Source of the DNA: Blautia glucerasea
GTDB lineage: Bacteria; Bacillota; Clostridia; Lachnospirales; Lachnospiraceae
Reading direction: 5' to 3'
Assembly: GCF_013304385.1 (NCBI RefSeq)
Contig: NZ_JAAITU010000024.1
Location: 1-55,179 of the forward strand
Length of the DNA: 55,179 nucleotides
A program made the position numbers and the translations under genes. The notes under the pieces were generated by a model, which did no database searches, was not told the DNA's origin, and was given only the letters and a program-made list of their open reading frames with translations. Shown piece after piece: positions 25,788-34,578 of this stretch; within the stretch, counting starts at the first letter, position 1, and each line of letters starts with the position of its first letter.

Positions 25788-26939
25788 TTACACATCAGCA
25801 TCTCTGTCTTTTTTCAGCTGCACAATATTGGCAGCACGCCGTTTATTCTCGTTGTTCATCTGGGCATAGTGTTTCTTGGTGGTATTTACGTCCTTATGGC
25901 CAAGAACCTCTGCCACTAGGTAAATATCACCTGTTTCCCTGTAAAGTGCCGTACCGTAGGTGCTGCGCAGCTTGTGAGGGGTGATCCTTTTGTTGGTATT
26001 GATCATAGTGCAGTATTTCTTCACCATAACCTCAATACTGCGTACAGCCATCCGGTTCCCACGAAGGGAAAGGAAGAGTGCCGGTTCATCCGGATTATCT
26101 TCTTTCAGAAGCAGTGATCTGGGTGCCTGAGCCAGATTTGCAGCGTTTTCATTATCAGATCCTGCTGTATCTGTATTGGAATTGGAATCAACATCAGATG
26201 ATCCATCCGGATAGCCAAGATAATAGGAGAGTGCGTCCCGGATATCATCTCCAAAGTAAATATAAGCCTCATTTCCACCTTTCCGTATTACACGGAATGT
26301 CTGATTATTAAAGTCCACATCTGTAACGTCAAGACCAGCAAGCTCGGAAACGCGCATGCCAGTGCCTAAAAATGCGGTAAGGATGGCACGGTCACGATCC
26401 ACAGTCAGATTATGGAATTTCTTTTGCCTGTCAGTCATGTTTTTAGGGGTTTCCACAGCATCCATCAAATCGAAAACCTGTTCCTGGTCAAGGGCAATGA
26501 TCGCTTTTTCGTGCAGCTTGGGACGTCTGACTGCATTTAATGGATTATTCTTTACGATCTGGCGTTTATTAAAAAAGCTGTACATATTGCTTAGTGCAGA
26601 CAGCTTCCTGGCTTTTGCAGATTCACCATTTTTGTATACAATTCCATCAAATTCATAATAATTCAGAAATTCCATATACTCATCAATATCAGAGGAATTC
26701 AGTTCTTCAAGAACCTGCAGAGGAATATCCTTGATCTGGCAGGACTGATATAAGGGATTACAGGAAACAATAAACTGTAAAAACGTATAAATGTCCCTGC
26801 AATAACCGGTTTGAGTCCTTGGTGATGTGGATGTGGCAATCCCGCGTAAATAATCACTGCAAAACGGAGGCATCTTTTTCAGAAGCCCCCGTAAAGTGAG
26901 TATATTATTTATTTTTACGGATTCTGTATATTCATTCAT
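25788..26939 (-). CDS. Xer-like tyrosine recombinase
   Basis: A 383-residue recombinase with an N-terminal SAM-like domain (residues about 15-125) and a complete catalytic set: Arg in GTGMRVSELAGLDV, His-x-x-Arg in HKLRSTYGTAL, His in VLGHKDVNTTKKHY and the nucleophile Tyr in KKHYAQ. A polar insert of about 40 residues (SSDVDSNSNTDTAGSDNENA) lies within the catalytic domain, making it longer than XerC/D (about 300). ATG 26939 follows CTGAGGTG; the upstream in-frame ATG 26969 has no such site. No other mobile genes surround it, so a chromosomal Xer-type role is likelier than a phage integrase. Confidence 0.87.
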   Translation of the reverse strand: MNEYTESVKINNILTLRGLLKKMPPFCSDYLRGIATSTSPRTQTGYCRDIYTFLQFIVSCNPLYQSCQIKDIPLQVLEELNSSDIDEYMEFLNYYEFDGIVYKNGESAKARKLSALSNMYSFFNKRQIVKNNPLNAVRRPKLHEKAIIALDQEQVFDLMDAVETPKNMTDRQKKFHNLTVDRDRAILTAFLGTGMRVSELAGLDVTDVDFNNQTFRVIRKGGNEAYIYFGDDIRDALSYYLGYPDGSSDVDSNSNTDTAGSDNENAANLAQAPRSLLLKEDNPDEPALFLSLRGNRMAVRSIEVMVKKYCTMINTNKRITPHKLRSTYGTALYRETGDIYLVAEVLGHKDVNTTKKHYAQMNNENKRRAANIVQLKKDRDADV

Positions 26940-27011
26940 AAAAAACACCTCAGTTACACATATATACATACGCTGAAAAACTGGATATCCGGAAGTGGTG
27001 CCTGCTTTTCA

Positions 27012-27055
27012 TACATATTATTGCGTAAAATCTGCATTTCACGCAATAATATGTA
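27012..27055. repeat. 15-bp perfect inverted repeat upstream of the recombinase
   Basis: TACATATTATTGCGT (27012-27026) is exactly complementary to ACGCAATAATATGTA (27041-27055), separated by 14 bases. It lies between the end of dtd and the recombinase start, about 75 bases before its ATG. There is no T run on either side, so it is not a good terminator. It could be an operator for the recombinase gene or a recombinase binding site. Confidence 0.75.
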
Positions 27056-27074
27056 ATACTTCCCCAGTCCATAT

Positions 27075-27521
27075 TTACATGATTTTTTCATCTAAAATAA
27101 TGGTAAACGGTCCGTCGTTTTCCAGGCTTACTTTCATATCTGCACCAAATATGCCATTTTCTACTATAGGAACAATCTTCCTTGCTTCAAGGATCATATG
27201 CTCATAAAGTTCTTTTGCCTGATCCGGATCACCGGATTCTATAAAGCTGGGACGATTGCCTTTTTTGCAGTTTGCATACAAGGTAAACTGGGAAACGATC
27301 AGAAGGCTTCCCTTCACATCTGCTAATGACAGATTTGTTTTGCCTTCACTGTCCTGGAAAATACGCAGACCAAGCAGCTTTTTCAGATATTTATCTGCAA
27401 TCTCCTTTGTATCCTCCCTACCTACGCCTACAAACACAAGCAGGCCTTTTCCAATGCTTCCTACCAGCTTTTCGTCTACTTTTACCTCTGCGTGATTTAC
27501 ACGCTGTATTAACAGTCTCAT
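27075..27521 (-). CDS. dtd: D-aminoacyl-tRNA deacylase
   Basis: Dtd removes D-amino acids mischarged onto tRNA. The 148-residue length is normal. The start [16 protein letters not shown], the catalytic [17 protein letters not shown] and the C-terminal [10 protein letters not shown] (family NxGPVT) are all present. AGGGGAGGAGCAGT precedes the ATG. Confidence 0.96.
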   Translation of the reverse strand: MRLLIQRVNHAEVKVDEKLVGSIGKGLLVFVGVGREDTKEIADKYLKKLLGLRIFQDSEGKTNLSLADVKGSLLIVSQFTLYANCKKGNRPSFIESGDPDQAKELYEHMILEARKIVPIVENGIFGADMKVSLENDGPFTIILDEKIM

Positions 27522-27578
27522 ACTGCTCCTCCCCTTTGCTGTTCTATATCTGCAGTCCGGTATCTCTACGGTATGTTA

Positions 27579-29030
27579 TTATCTTCTGTTCTTTTTCGTA
27601 CCATGATACCATTTGGTAATACGCCGTTTTACGGATACACATGTACAGTATATTTTAGCATAGACTATTTTTATCACTGCACATAATAGCTTCCATATCT
27701 TTACAAGATCTTCCCATACAATATCCCAGAAACGGGAAGATGGTCCTCTCCTTTTGGCTTGAGTTTTTTTAGGCTTTGCAGGCTTTTCGGGGAACTGGAC
27801 AGGTTCTTTTGTCTCAGGATTCAGCCGGTCAATATTCATATAGGTATTTTCATCCCGTGGGAAATCCTTTCTTGCCAGCAAATGAAACAGGAATTTTTCC
27901 CATGCTGCATAAAGCACTGCAAATACAGGTACTCCTATGATCATTCCTGGAATACCAAACAGACCGCCGCCAATGAGAATGGCTACGATCACCATGAAAC
28001 TAGACAGACCTGTGGAATCTCCAAGGATCTTTGGCCCAAGAATATTGCCGTCAAACTGCTGTAATACCAGAATAAATATGGCAAAGTACAAAGCCTTGAT
28101 GGGATCCACTAGCAGGATCAGTAAAATACAGGGAATGGCTCCCAGGTAAGGACCAAAAAACGGGATAACATTGGTAACACCAACCACTACACTTACCAAA
28201 GTTGCATAAGGCATATCCAGAAGCGTAGTTCCAATATAGCATAACACCCCTATAATGGCAGAATCCAGGATCTTTCCTGTGATAAAACCGATAAAGGTCT
28301 TACTGGTAAAACGCATGGAGCGGATAATAAAATCTGCCTGTTTTAAAGGAAATAAACCATAAGTGATCATCTTCCCTTTTGCTACAAACTTTTCTTTGTC
28401 TGCCATCAGATACAGAGAGACAATAGCACCGATTATAAAATTCTTTAAAAATGTAAGAATGTCAAAGAATCCTGCGGATACATTTTTAAGCATCCCCTGC
28501 ATCTGGGGAAGTATGGTGGTAGTAAGATAATTTTGTGCCTTCTGGGAAGACTGATTCAGAATATCAAAGGTATTCCCATCCAGATCCCAGCCTTTTTCTA
28601 CAATGGAATCAAGGAATTTTCTTACTGCATTCACATAATCAGGAAAGCTGTATATAAAATTCATGATACTCCGGATCAATTCCGGAAGAATCATCATAAC
28701 AAGAGCGTAAATTACAAAAAACAAAAAACAGACACAAAGAATCACACAGATCCAGCGAACCACCTTCTGTCCTTTTTTTTGCAGTGTAATCTCCTTTTTA
28801 TGAAAAACAGGATAAATCACTTTCTGTTCCAGAAAATTAACGATAGGGCTCATTAAAAAGGCAATGGCAATACCATAAATAATAGGTGCCATGATCCCCA
28901 TAAAATACCGAATCCCTAAGATCAAAGTCCCCATATGGAAAATTCCGTAATAAAAAAGCATACTTGCTGCAACTACTGCAAATGCTGTCACTCCCAAACG
29001 TAAATATCTGCTGTCCCAACGAAATTTCAT
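27579..29030 (-). CDS. AI-2E family transporter-like membrane protein
   Basis: A 483-residue polytopic membrane protein of the AI-2E/YtvI/PerM family. Pairs of hydrophobic segments cover residues about 10-115, and further segments about 205-370. The latter include LVSVVVGVTNVIPFFGPYLG and the family signature LGDSTGLSSFMVIVAILIGG. The C-terminal 90 residues are basic and probably cytoplasmic. The family name comes from one autoinducer exporter; other members move ions or have unknown substrates, so no quorum-sensing role is claimed. Confidence 0.88.
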   Translation of the reverse strand: MKFRWDSRYLRLGVTAFAVVAASMLFYYGIFHMGTLILGIRYFMGIMAPIIYGIAIAFLMSPIVNFLEQKVIYPVFHKKEITLQKKGQKVVRWICVILCVCFLFFVIYALVMMILPELIRSIMNFIYSFPDYVNAVRKFLDSIVEKGWDLDGNTFDILNQSSQKAQNYLTTTILPQMQGMLKNVSAGFFDILTFLKNFIIGAIVSLYLMADKEKFVAKGKMITYGLFPLKQADFIIRSMRFTSKTFIGFITGKILDSAIIGVLCYIGTTLLDMPYATLVSVVVGVTNVIPFFGPYLGAIPCILLILLVDPIKALYFAIFILVLQQFDGNILGPKILGDSTGLSSFMVIVAILIGGGLFGIPGMIIGVPVFAVLYAAWEKFLFHLLARKDFPRDENTYMNIDRLNPETKEPVQFPEKPAKPKKTQAKRRGPSSRFWDIVWEDLVKIWKLLCAVIKIVYAKIYCTCVSVKRRITKWYHGTKKNRR

Positions 29031-29058
29031 ATATTCCTTTATGCCTCCGCTAACTCTT

Positions 29059-29087
29059 TTAAAAAGGCTGCCGCATCAGCGACAGCC
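29059..29087 (-). terminator. terminator after the cytidylate-kinase-like gene
   Basis: On the minus strand GGCTGTCGC and GCGGCAGCC (plus-strand 29079-29087 and 29066-29074) form a 9-bp stem with a 4-base loop, followed by TTTTT (29061-29065). It lies just after the stop of the kinase-like gene at 29109. Confidence 0.8.
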
Positions 29088-29108
29088 ATCTCCTGCATGT
29101 CTATAATC

Positions 29109-29747
29109 TTATTGCTTACACTGGTCAAAGACCTGAACGGTCTGAATAATAGCCTGAGCTGCTCCTTCGATCCCCAGCTTGCCACTGTCTAAACAAAGGG
29201 TATAGCCTGCTGCAGAGCCCCATTTCTTGTTTGTATAATAATTATAATAGCTGGCACGGCTCTTATCTGTTTTGTTGATCATATCCTTTGCTTCTTTTAA
29301 GGTCTTATTGTACTTGCCTGATATACGGCTGATACGCCAGTCAAGGTCTGCATGTATAAATACACTGAAACAGTTATTATTATCTGCAAGTGCATAATCT
29401 GCACATCTTCCCACCATAACACAGGGGCCCTCACCAGCCAGCTTCTTAATGGCTTCAAACTGTGCAAGGAAAACCTTGTGGTTCATAGGCATATCAGTAA
29501 ATCCAGCAGAAGAATAACCAAATGAATAGGTATCCATTACCAGAGAATAGAGAAAACTGTTCGTTGGTTTCTCATCGTGATTCTCAAATAATTCTTTACA
29601 AATGCCGCTGTCATTGGCTGCATGCTCAAGAAGCTCCTTGTCGTAACATTTGATACCGAAGTATTTTGCAACTTCCTGTCCGATCTGTCTGCCTGCACTT
29701 CCATATTCACGGCCGATGGTTATAATTGAACTTGTGCTGTTGTTCAT
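29109..29747 (-). CDS. cytidylate kinase-like family protein
   Basis: A 212-residue P-loop kinase-like protein. The N-terminal IITIGREYGSAGRQIGQEVA replaces a standard Walker A, as is typical of this family, followed by YDKELLEHAANDSG. GPCVMVGRCADYAL and RISRISGKYNKTLKEA fit nucleotide and phosphate binding. It differs from housekeeping Cmk, and the true substrate of this family in Clostridia is not known. It is a separate transcript with its own promoter and terminator. Confidence 0.85.
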   Translation of the reverse strand: MNNSTSSIITIGREYGSAGRQIGQEVAKYFGIKCYDKELLEHAANDSGICKELFENHDEKPTNSFLYSLVMDTYSFGYSSAGFTDMPMNHKVFLAQFEAIKKLAGEGPCVMVGRCADYALADNNNCFSVFIHADLDWRISRISGKYNKTLKEAKDMINKTDKSRASYYNYYTNKKWGSAAGYTLCLDSGKLGIEGAAQAIIQTVQVFDQCKQ

Positions 29748-29783
29748 ATTAAGCCACTCCCTTCTGCATAAATTGTTATCTCA

Positions 29784-29813
29784 ATTATACATCAATTTCG
29801 CCAAATGTGCCAA
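29784..29813 (-). promoter_or_regulatory. promoter for the cytidylate-kinase-like gene
   Basis: On the minus strand TTGGCA (plus 29808-29813) and TATAAT (plus 29784-29789) are separated by 18 bases, about 40 bases upstream of the ATG at 29747. The -35 lies at the very edge of the rluD-like gene. Confidence 0.6.
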
Positions 29814-30728
29814 CTATTTTCTTAATTTTTCCAAAAGTTTTATAAAATATTCAGGCAGTGGTGCTTCAAACTCCATATATTCACCAGTACGTGGATGTAC
29901 AAATCCAAGGATCATGGCATGAAGCGCCTGCCCCTGAAGGTGATATGGATTTCGAGCAGATCCGTAAACCTGATCTCCAAGAAGAGGATGTCCCTTACTT
30001 GCCATGTGTACCCTGATCTGATGTGTACGTCCTGTTTCCAGCCGGCACTCCACATAAGTGGCATTTCCGAAACGCTCCAGAACCTGATAATGGGTCACTG
30101 CATCTTTGCCGTTTTTGTAATTAATGGCCATTTTCTTACGGTCAATGGGATGACGCCCGATAGGTCCTTCGATCCTGCCAGTATCTTCTTTAAGGTTTCC
30201 ACTGACGATTGCCCGGTACCGTCTTTTGATAGAATGCTCTTTTAACTGCTCTGCAAGATCCTTATGGGCAAAATCACTCTTACATACCAGGATGGCCCCT
30301 GTGGTGTCCATATCGATCCTGTGGACGATACCCGGCCGCATAATCCCATTGATCCCGGACAGATGCCCATGACAATGATATAAAATAGCATTTACAAGAG
30401 TACCGGATAAATGACCGGCACTTGGATGCACAACCATTCCCTTAGGCTTATTTACTACCATCAGATCTTCATCCTCATAAAGGATGTCCAGTGGAATATC
30501 CTCAGGAAGAATATCCGGCTCTGTCAGCTCCGGAACGGTAAGAAGGATCTGATCCTCCTGCTGTACCTTATAATTTGCCTTTACCGGAATCCCATTTACG
30601 GAAATTTCCTGGTTCTTCAACAGTTTCTGTATATAAGATCTGGAAAGATCTGTATTTTTTTCTGCAAGATAACGGTCGATCCGAAGCCCACATTCCTCTT
30701 CGGATACGCAATAAGTAACACTGTTCAT
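29814..30728 (-). CDS. RluA/RluD-family pseudouridine synthase
   Basis: A 304-residue enzyme that makes pseudouridine in RNA, most likely 23S rRNA. An N-terminal S4 RNA-binding domain spans residues about 12-75 (RIDRYLAEKNTDLSRSYIQK). The catalytic Asp is in HRIDMDTTGAILV, followed by RYRAIVSG and the conserved ETGRTHQIRVHMA. Gene order lspA-rluD is widespread in Firmicutes and supports an RluD-type role; the exact target is inferred. Confidence 0.94.
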   Translation of the reverse strand: MNSVTYCVSEEECGLRIDRYLAEKNTDLSRSYIQKLLKNQEISVNGIPVKANYKVQQEDQILLTVPELTEPDILPEDIPLDILYEDEDLMVVNKPKGMVVHPSAGHLSGTLVNAILYHCHGHLSGINGIMRPGIVHRIDMDTTGAILVCKSDFAHKDLAEQLKEHSIKRRYRAIVSGNLKEDTGRIEGPIGRHPIDRKKMAINYKNGKDAVTHYQVLERFGNATYVECRLETGRTHQIRVHMASKGHPLLGDQVYGSARNPYHLQGQALHAMILGFVHPRTGEYMEFEAPLPEYFIKLLEKLRK

Positions 30729-30777
30729 GCATTGCTCCTTTTCCCAATATTCCTGAGCTATCTTAAAATGTTACTGA

Positions 30778-31326
30778 TCATCTGTTTTGGGAATGCTTTG
30801 TTTTTGACTTTAATTTCAGAAAAGCAAAATCATTGTCATCCTTATATTTAAAAAGCACAAACAATACAGTAAGTATCCCTCCGCAGACTACATAAATATC
30901 CGCCACATTAAAGGTAGGAAAATCAATCAGAGAAAAATAAATAAAATCTACTACATAACCTCTGAAAAAGCGATCCACAAAATTGCCTAGCGCACCGGCA
31001 AATACCACCATATCAAGCACCATCAATGGAATATAATAGGCAGTTTTGGGCATACGGATATAAATATACAGGGCAAGTATAAGAAAGAAAAAACACATGA
31101 TCAGAAGAAAAGGGATCTTCCCCTGAAGCATGCCAAATGCCATGCCGCGGTTTTCAACGTAAGATAACTCTAAAACACCGGGAATCAAAATCTTCCCATT
31201 GGTATTTTTAAGGAAAACAATGGACAGATACTTGGTAAACTGGTCGATCAGCGTAAGCAAAAGAACAGGAAAAATCCAGAAAAGCAAAGCCTTTTTCCCT
31301 GAAAATAAAGGTGTCTGTTCTTTCAT
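30778..31326 (-). CDS. lspA: lipoprotein signal peptidase (SPase II)
   Basis: LspA cleaves signal peptides of diacylated prolipoproteins in the membrane. The 182-residue protein has four hydrophobic segments, with VENRGMAFGM and the two catalytic Asp regions in GALGNFVDRFFRGYVVDF and FNVADIYVVCG. The ATG overlaps the aroB stop by 4 bases. The N-terminal 10 residues and the basic C-terminal tail are variable in the family. Confidence 0.95.
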   Translation of the reverse strand: MKEQTPLFSGKKALLFWIFPVLLLTLIDQFTKYLSIVFLKNTNGKILIPGVLELSYVENRGMAFGMLQGKIPFLLIMCFFFLILALYIYIRMPKTAYYIPLMVLDMVVFAGALGNFVDRFFRGYVVDFIYFSLIDFPTFNVADIYVVCGGILTVLFVLFKYKDDNDFAFLKLKSKTKHSQNR

Positions 31327-32414
31327 ACACAGATCTCCCGGATCCCGGCAAGCATTTCCTCATCTGTAAGATCTGTGGAAATAAAGGTTTTACCCAATCC
31401 ATCCATAAAAATAAATTTAATATGTCCCCGTTCCATTTTCTTGTCTTTTTTGGTGGCAGATAATACTTCCTCAGGATCAAGTCCTGAAACTGTAAGCGGC
31501 AATCCATAGGATGCACAGCAGCTGCAAACCTGTTCATATTCACTGACAGTAAGAAGTCCTCTCTGCATGGAAATATATCCGGCTGCGATCAATCCCAGTC
31601 CTACACACTGGCCGTGAAGAAGTTGAAAATCCTTCAGCTTCTCAACTGCATGACCAATGGTATGCCCAAGATTAAGTAAAGCACGCTCTCCCTTTTCCCT
31701 GGGATCACGCTCTACCACGCCTGCCTTGATGCTGCAGCATCTGCGAACCATGGAAGCAAGTACTGCCAGATCCATCTGAGATACCTTTGCCTGGCAATTC
31801 TGTACATACTGAAAAAAATCCTTATCACAGATCAGACCTGTTTTGATCACTTCTCCCATCCCACAGCTAAACTCTCTGGGGGGAAGAGTTTTCAAAGTAG
31901 AAAGATTCATATAGACCAGTCTTGGCTGGTGGAAAGCCCCTACCATATTCTTGTATTGTTCAAAATCCACACCTGTCTTACCTCCTACACTGCTATCTAC
32001 CTGTGCAAGAAGCGTAGTAGGAATCTGGATAAAATCAATGCCCCGAAGATATGTGGCTGCACCAAAGCCGGTCAGATCCCCGGTAACACCGCCGCCAAGA
32101 GCAGCCAGGATCCCTGTTCTGTCAATTTCATGCTGAATCAGAAAACGGTACAAGTCCTTTACAGTATCCAGGTTTTTATTGGGTTCCCCTGCTGAAAATA
32201 CAAACATTAAAACTTCTGCAGCTGCCATGGACAGTTCCTTTTGGACTGCTTCTCCATACAATGCAGCAGTATTGGAATCAGCTACAACACAGATCCTTCT
32301 TCCTTCCATCTGCTCATCCCTTAATACCTGGGAAAGATTGGAAAAGTCTTCTTCAAAATAAATGGGATAATGAAAATCGCCATTCCTTTTTACAAGTAAT
32401 TTTTCTTCTGCCAT
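31323..32414 (-). CDS. aroB: 3-dehydroquinate synthase
   Basis: AroB catalyses the second shikimate-pathway step using NAD and a metal ion. The 363-residue protein carries ALGGGVTGDLTGFGAATYLR, then PTTLLAQVDSSVGGKTGVD, and the metal-site histidines in LNLGHTIGHAVEK and HGQCVGLGL. ATG follows TAATGGAGGTATT. Its coupling to lspA is probably operon economy rather than shared function. Confidence 0.96.
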   Translation of the reverse strand: MAEEKLLVKRNGDFHYPIYFEEDFSNLSQVLRDEQMEGRRICVVADSNTAALYGEAVQKELSMAAAEVLMFVFSAGEPNKNLDTVKDLYRFLIQHEIDRTGILAALGGGVTGDLTGFGAATYLRGIDFIQIPTTLLAQVDSSVGGKTGVDFEQYKNMVGAFHQPRLVYMNLSTLKTLPPREFSCGMGEVIKTGLICDKDFFQYVQNCQAKVSQMDLAVLASMVRRCCSIKAGVVERDPREKGERALLNLGHTIGHAVEKLKDFQLLHGQCVGLGLIAAGYISMQRGLLTVSEYEQVCSCCASYGLPLTVSGLDPEEVLSATKKDKKMERGHIKFIFMDGLGKTFISTDLTDEEMLAGIREICV

Positions 32415-32424
32415 AATACCTCCA

Positions 32425-33177
32425 TTATATATACTTGCGAATCGTAATACTATTCCGACCTTTCTTGGTCTGTCTGGCTATCCCATCGTATATAAAACGG
32501 CCTTTGCCTCTTACAGAGATAATATCTCCCTCTTTCGGCTCATGTCCGTTGGATGTGATCAGCTTGCCATTTACAAAAACAAGGCCTCCCTCTATATAAG
32601 AAACCATGCTGCTGCGGGATGCTCCAAAAGCAAGAGCGATCAGCGTATCCAGACGTACTGAGGAACAAGTTCCCTGGATTTCCTGGAAATGTGCCTTTGG
32701 CATCAATCCCGGATCCTCTACCTTCTCTGCCAGAACAGTAGTATGCCGTACTCTGCACAGATTTTCAAGGAAAAAGCCGGTCATTTTTGACAGACAGAAA
32801 AACCAGGCAGTATTGCCATCTACAAGAATATCTCCAACAACACTTCTGTCTACTCCAAGATTCAGGATCGCCCCAAGGTAATCCCGATGGGTTAATTCCT
32901 CTGAAAACTTTAAAGCCTTAGGAGTGATGCGGATACAATCTACCGGATATTCCCACTGAAACATAAGAGCATCAGGGTGAAAAGCAACCATCTGACGCTC
33001 AGCATTCTCATAGCCACCGTAAAACTCCACTATAACGCCCAACTCCTGGAGTTTTTGGCTATGCACCATATTCTGTTCGTTTAAATTAAGAAAATCCGAA
33101 AAAGTGACGATATCACGCTGATAGGACAGCTTTGCCAGTTCACGGATTCTCTTAAGTAAAAATTCATCTTTTTCCAT
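32425..33177 (-). CDS. ylmH: YlmH family S4-domain RNA-binding protein
   Basis: A 250-residue protein with the RNA-binding S4 domain at residues about 175-235 (SVRLDTLIALAFGASRSSMV). The N-terminal part has a region rich in TFSDFLNLNEQ and GYENAERQMVAF, as in YlmH. The gene follows sepF and yggS, the conserved division cluster; YlmH homologues are linked to division and to translation quality control. The ribosome binding site before ATG 33177 is weak. Confidence 0.92.
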   Translation of the reverse strand: MEKDEFLLKRIRELAKLSYQRDIVTFSDFLNLNEQNMVHSQKLQELGVIVEFYGGYENAERQMVAFHPDALMFQWEYPVDCIRITPKALKFSEELTHRDYLGAILNLGVDRSVVGDILVDGNTAWFFCLSKMTGFFLENLCRVRHTTVLAEKVEDPGLMPKAHFQEIQGTCSSVRLDTLIALAFGASRSSMVSYIEGGLVFVNGKLITSNGHEPKEGDIISVRGKGRFIYDGIARQTKKGRNSITIRKYI

Positions 33178-33198
33178 TTGAATGAATACCTGTTCTTA

Positions 33199-33846
33199 TT
33201 AATAACCTGCTCTTACGGAAGGAACAGATCCTCCTAAAATATTCTGGAGATCACCTGTAATATCTACATTATACGGTCCAAGTACAAAAATATAACTTGA
33301 AATCTTCTGAAGGCTGCCATTTAAAGAATAGCAGGCACCGGAAGCGAAATCGATAATCCTCTGTGCAAGCTCTACATCAATACCCTCCAGATTCAGGATC
33401 ACGGTAGAATTGTCCAGAAGTGTGTCTGCAATCTCCCTGGTATCTTCCATAGAGGATGGCTTGATCACACATACTTCAACATTCTGGGACTGCCCGGATC
33501 TGCGGCTGCTTCTCATAGGTGTAATCTTGGAGGATGGTGCGGTAGAACGAACCGGTTTGTCTGCCTTCTCTGTCTGCTTTGCAGGAGCAGCTTTAGTGGC
33601 TGCGGCTGCCTTTACAGGACTTTTGGCAGGTGCATCATCAAAATCCTCGAATTCGTCAAATTCATCATCTGATGATTTCTTCTTTGTAAACTTCTCAAAG
33701 AACTTCTTCTTGGGACGTGCTTCCTCTTCATCATCAAGGAAATCATCATCATCATCTGCCCCATCCAGATCTTCATCCAGAAATTCATCATCATCGTAAT
33801 CATCATTTAACTTGATCGCATCTAAAAATTTATCTAAAACGCCCAT
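33199..33846 (-). CDS. sepF: cell division protein SepF
   Basis: SepF tethers FtsZ to the membrane and bundles it at the septum. The start MGVLDKFLDAIKL is an amphipathic membrane-binding helix. A very acidic, low-complexity linker (about residues 14-125, Asp/Glu runs followed by Lys and Ala/Pro stretches) leads to the conserved SepF core (VCVIKPSSMEDTREIADTLL, then LNLEGIDVELAQRIIDFASG). ATG 33846 is chosen because TTGGAG is 7 bases before it. At 215 residues it is long for SepF (about 150) because of the linker. Confidence 0.94.
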   Translation of the reverse strand: MGVLDKFLDAIKLNDDYDDDEFLDEDLDGADDDDDFLDDEEEARPKKKFFEKFTKKKSSDDEFDEFEDFDDAPAKSPVKAAAATKAAPAKQTEKADKPVRSTAPSSKITPMRSSRRSGQSQNVEVCVIKPSSMEDTREIADTLLDNSTVILNLEGIDVELAQRIIDFASGACYSLNGSLQKISSYIFVLGPYNVDITGDLQNILGGSVPSVRAGY

Positions 33847-33860
33847 TTTAATCTCCAATC

Positions 33861-34559
33861 TTACTTATCTGCTGAATAATCCCTTTCACCAAAAATGCCT
33901 GTTCCTACACGCACCATGGTGGCGCCCTCCTGTACAGCAACCATATAATCACCGGTCATACCCATACTCAGGACACTCATAGTAGTATTATTAATGTTTT
34001 TGGCTTCAATGTCAACACTTAATTTTTTTAATTTGCGAAAAATTTCCCTGTTATCCTCTGGATTTGAAACAAAAGGTGCAATGGTCATAAGCCCTTTTAC
34101 CTGAACATGGGGCAATTCTGAAATCTGTTGTACAAGAGGCAATACCTCATCCATTTTCAGGCCGAATTTGCTTTCTTCCTCTGCAACATTTACTTCCAAG
34201 AGCACGGAAACAGTAACATTTTTCTTAGCAGCTTCTGTTTCAATAGTCTGTGCAAGACGATAGGAATCTACGGAATGAATCATGTCAACCTTATCTACAA
34301 TATATTTTACTTTATTCCGCTGAAGATGGCCAATCATCTGCCAGCGGATATCTCCTGGTAAATGATCATATTTGTCCATAATCTCTTGAACTTTATTTTC
34401 ACCAAACACTCTGGCTCCTGCATCGTAAACCTGCTGAAGCATTTCTACAGGCTTTGTTTTGCTTACTGCCACCAGTGTTACTTCCTTAGGATCTCTTCCT
34501 ACAGCCTGGCAGGCATCCTGAATATTATTAAGAACCTGTCTGTAATTATCTGCTAACAT
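33861..34559 (-). CDS. YggS family pyridoxal phosphate-binding protein
   Basis: A 232-residue PLP-homeostasis protein of the PLPBP family. The PLP-binding Lys is in LVAVSKTKPVEML, and the phosphate-binding C-terminal part is LSMGMTGDYMVAVQEGATMVRVGTG (conserved family pattern). It carries no known enzymatic activity. It lies 15 bases upstream of sepF, the usual Firmicute order. GGAGGAGG precedes the start. Confidence 0.94.
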   Translation of the reverse strand: MLADNYRQVLNNIQDACQAVGRDPKEVTLVAVSKTKPVEMLQQVYDAGARVFGENKVQEIMDKYDHLPGDIRWQMIGHLQRNKVKYIVDKVDMIHSVDSYRLAQTIETEAAKKNVTVSVLLEVNVAEEESKFGLKMDEVLPLVQQISELPHVQVKGLMTIAPFVSNPEDNREIFRKLKKLSVDIEAKNINNTTMSVLSMGMTGDYMVAVQEGATMVRVGTGIFGERDYSADK

Positions 34560-34578
34560 CTATAAGCCTCCTCCTGCT

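Noticed and set aside
27012..27055. Invertible promoter flanked by inverted repeats
   Set aside because: The 14 bases between the arms are too few to hold a promoter or to be inverted by a tyrosine recombinase.
27579..29030. Quorum-sensing exporter role for the AI-2E family protein
   Set aside because: The family name alone does not show autoinducer transport, and no luxS or receptor gene is near.
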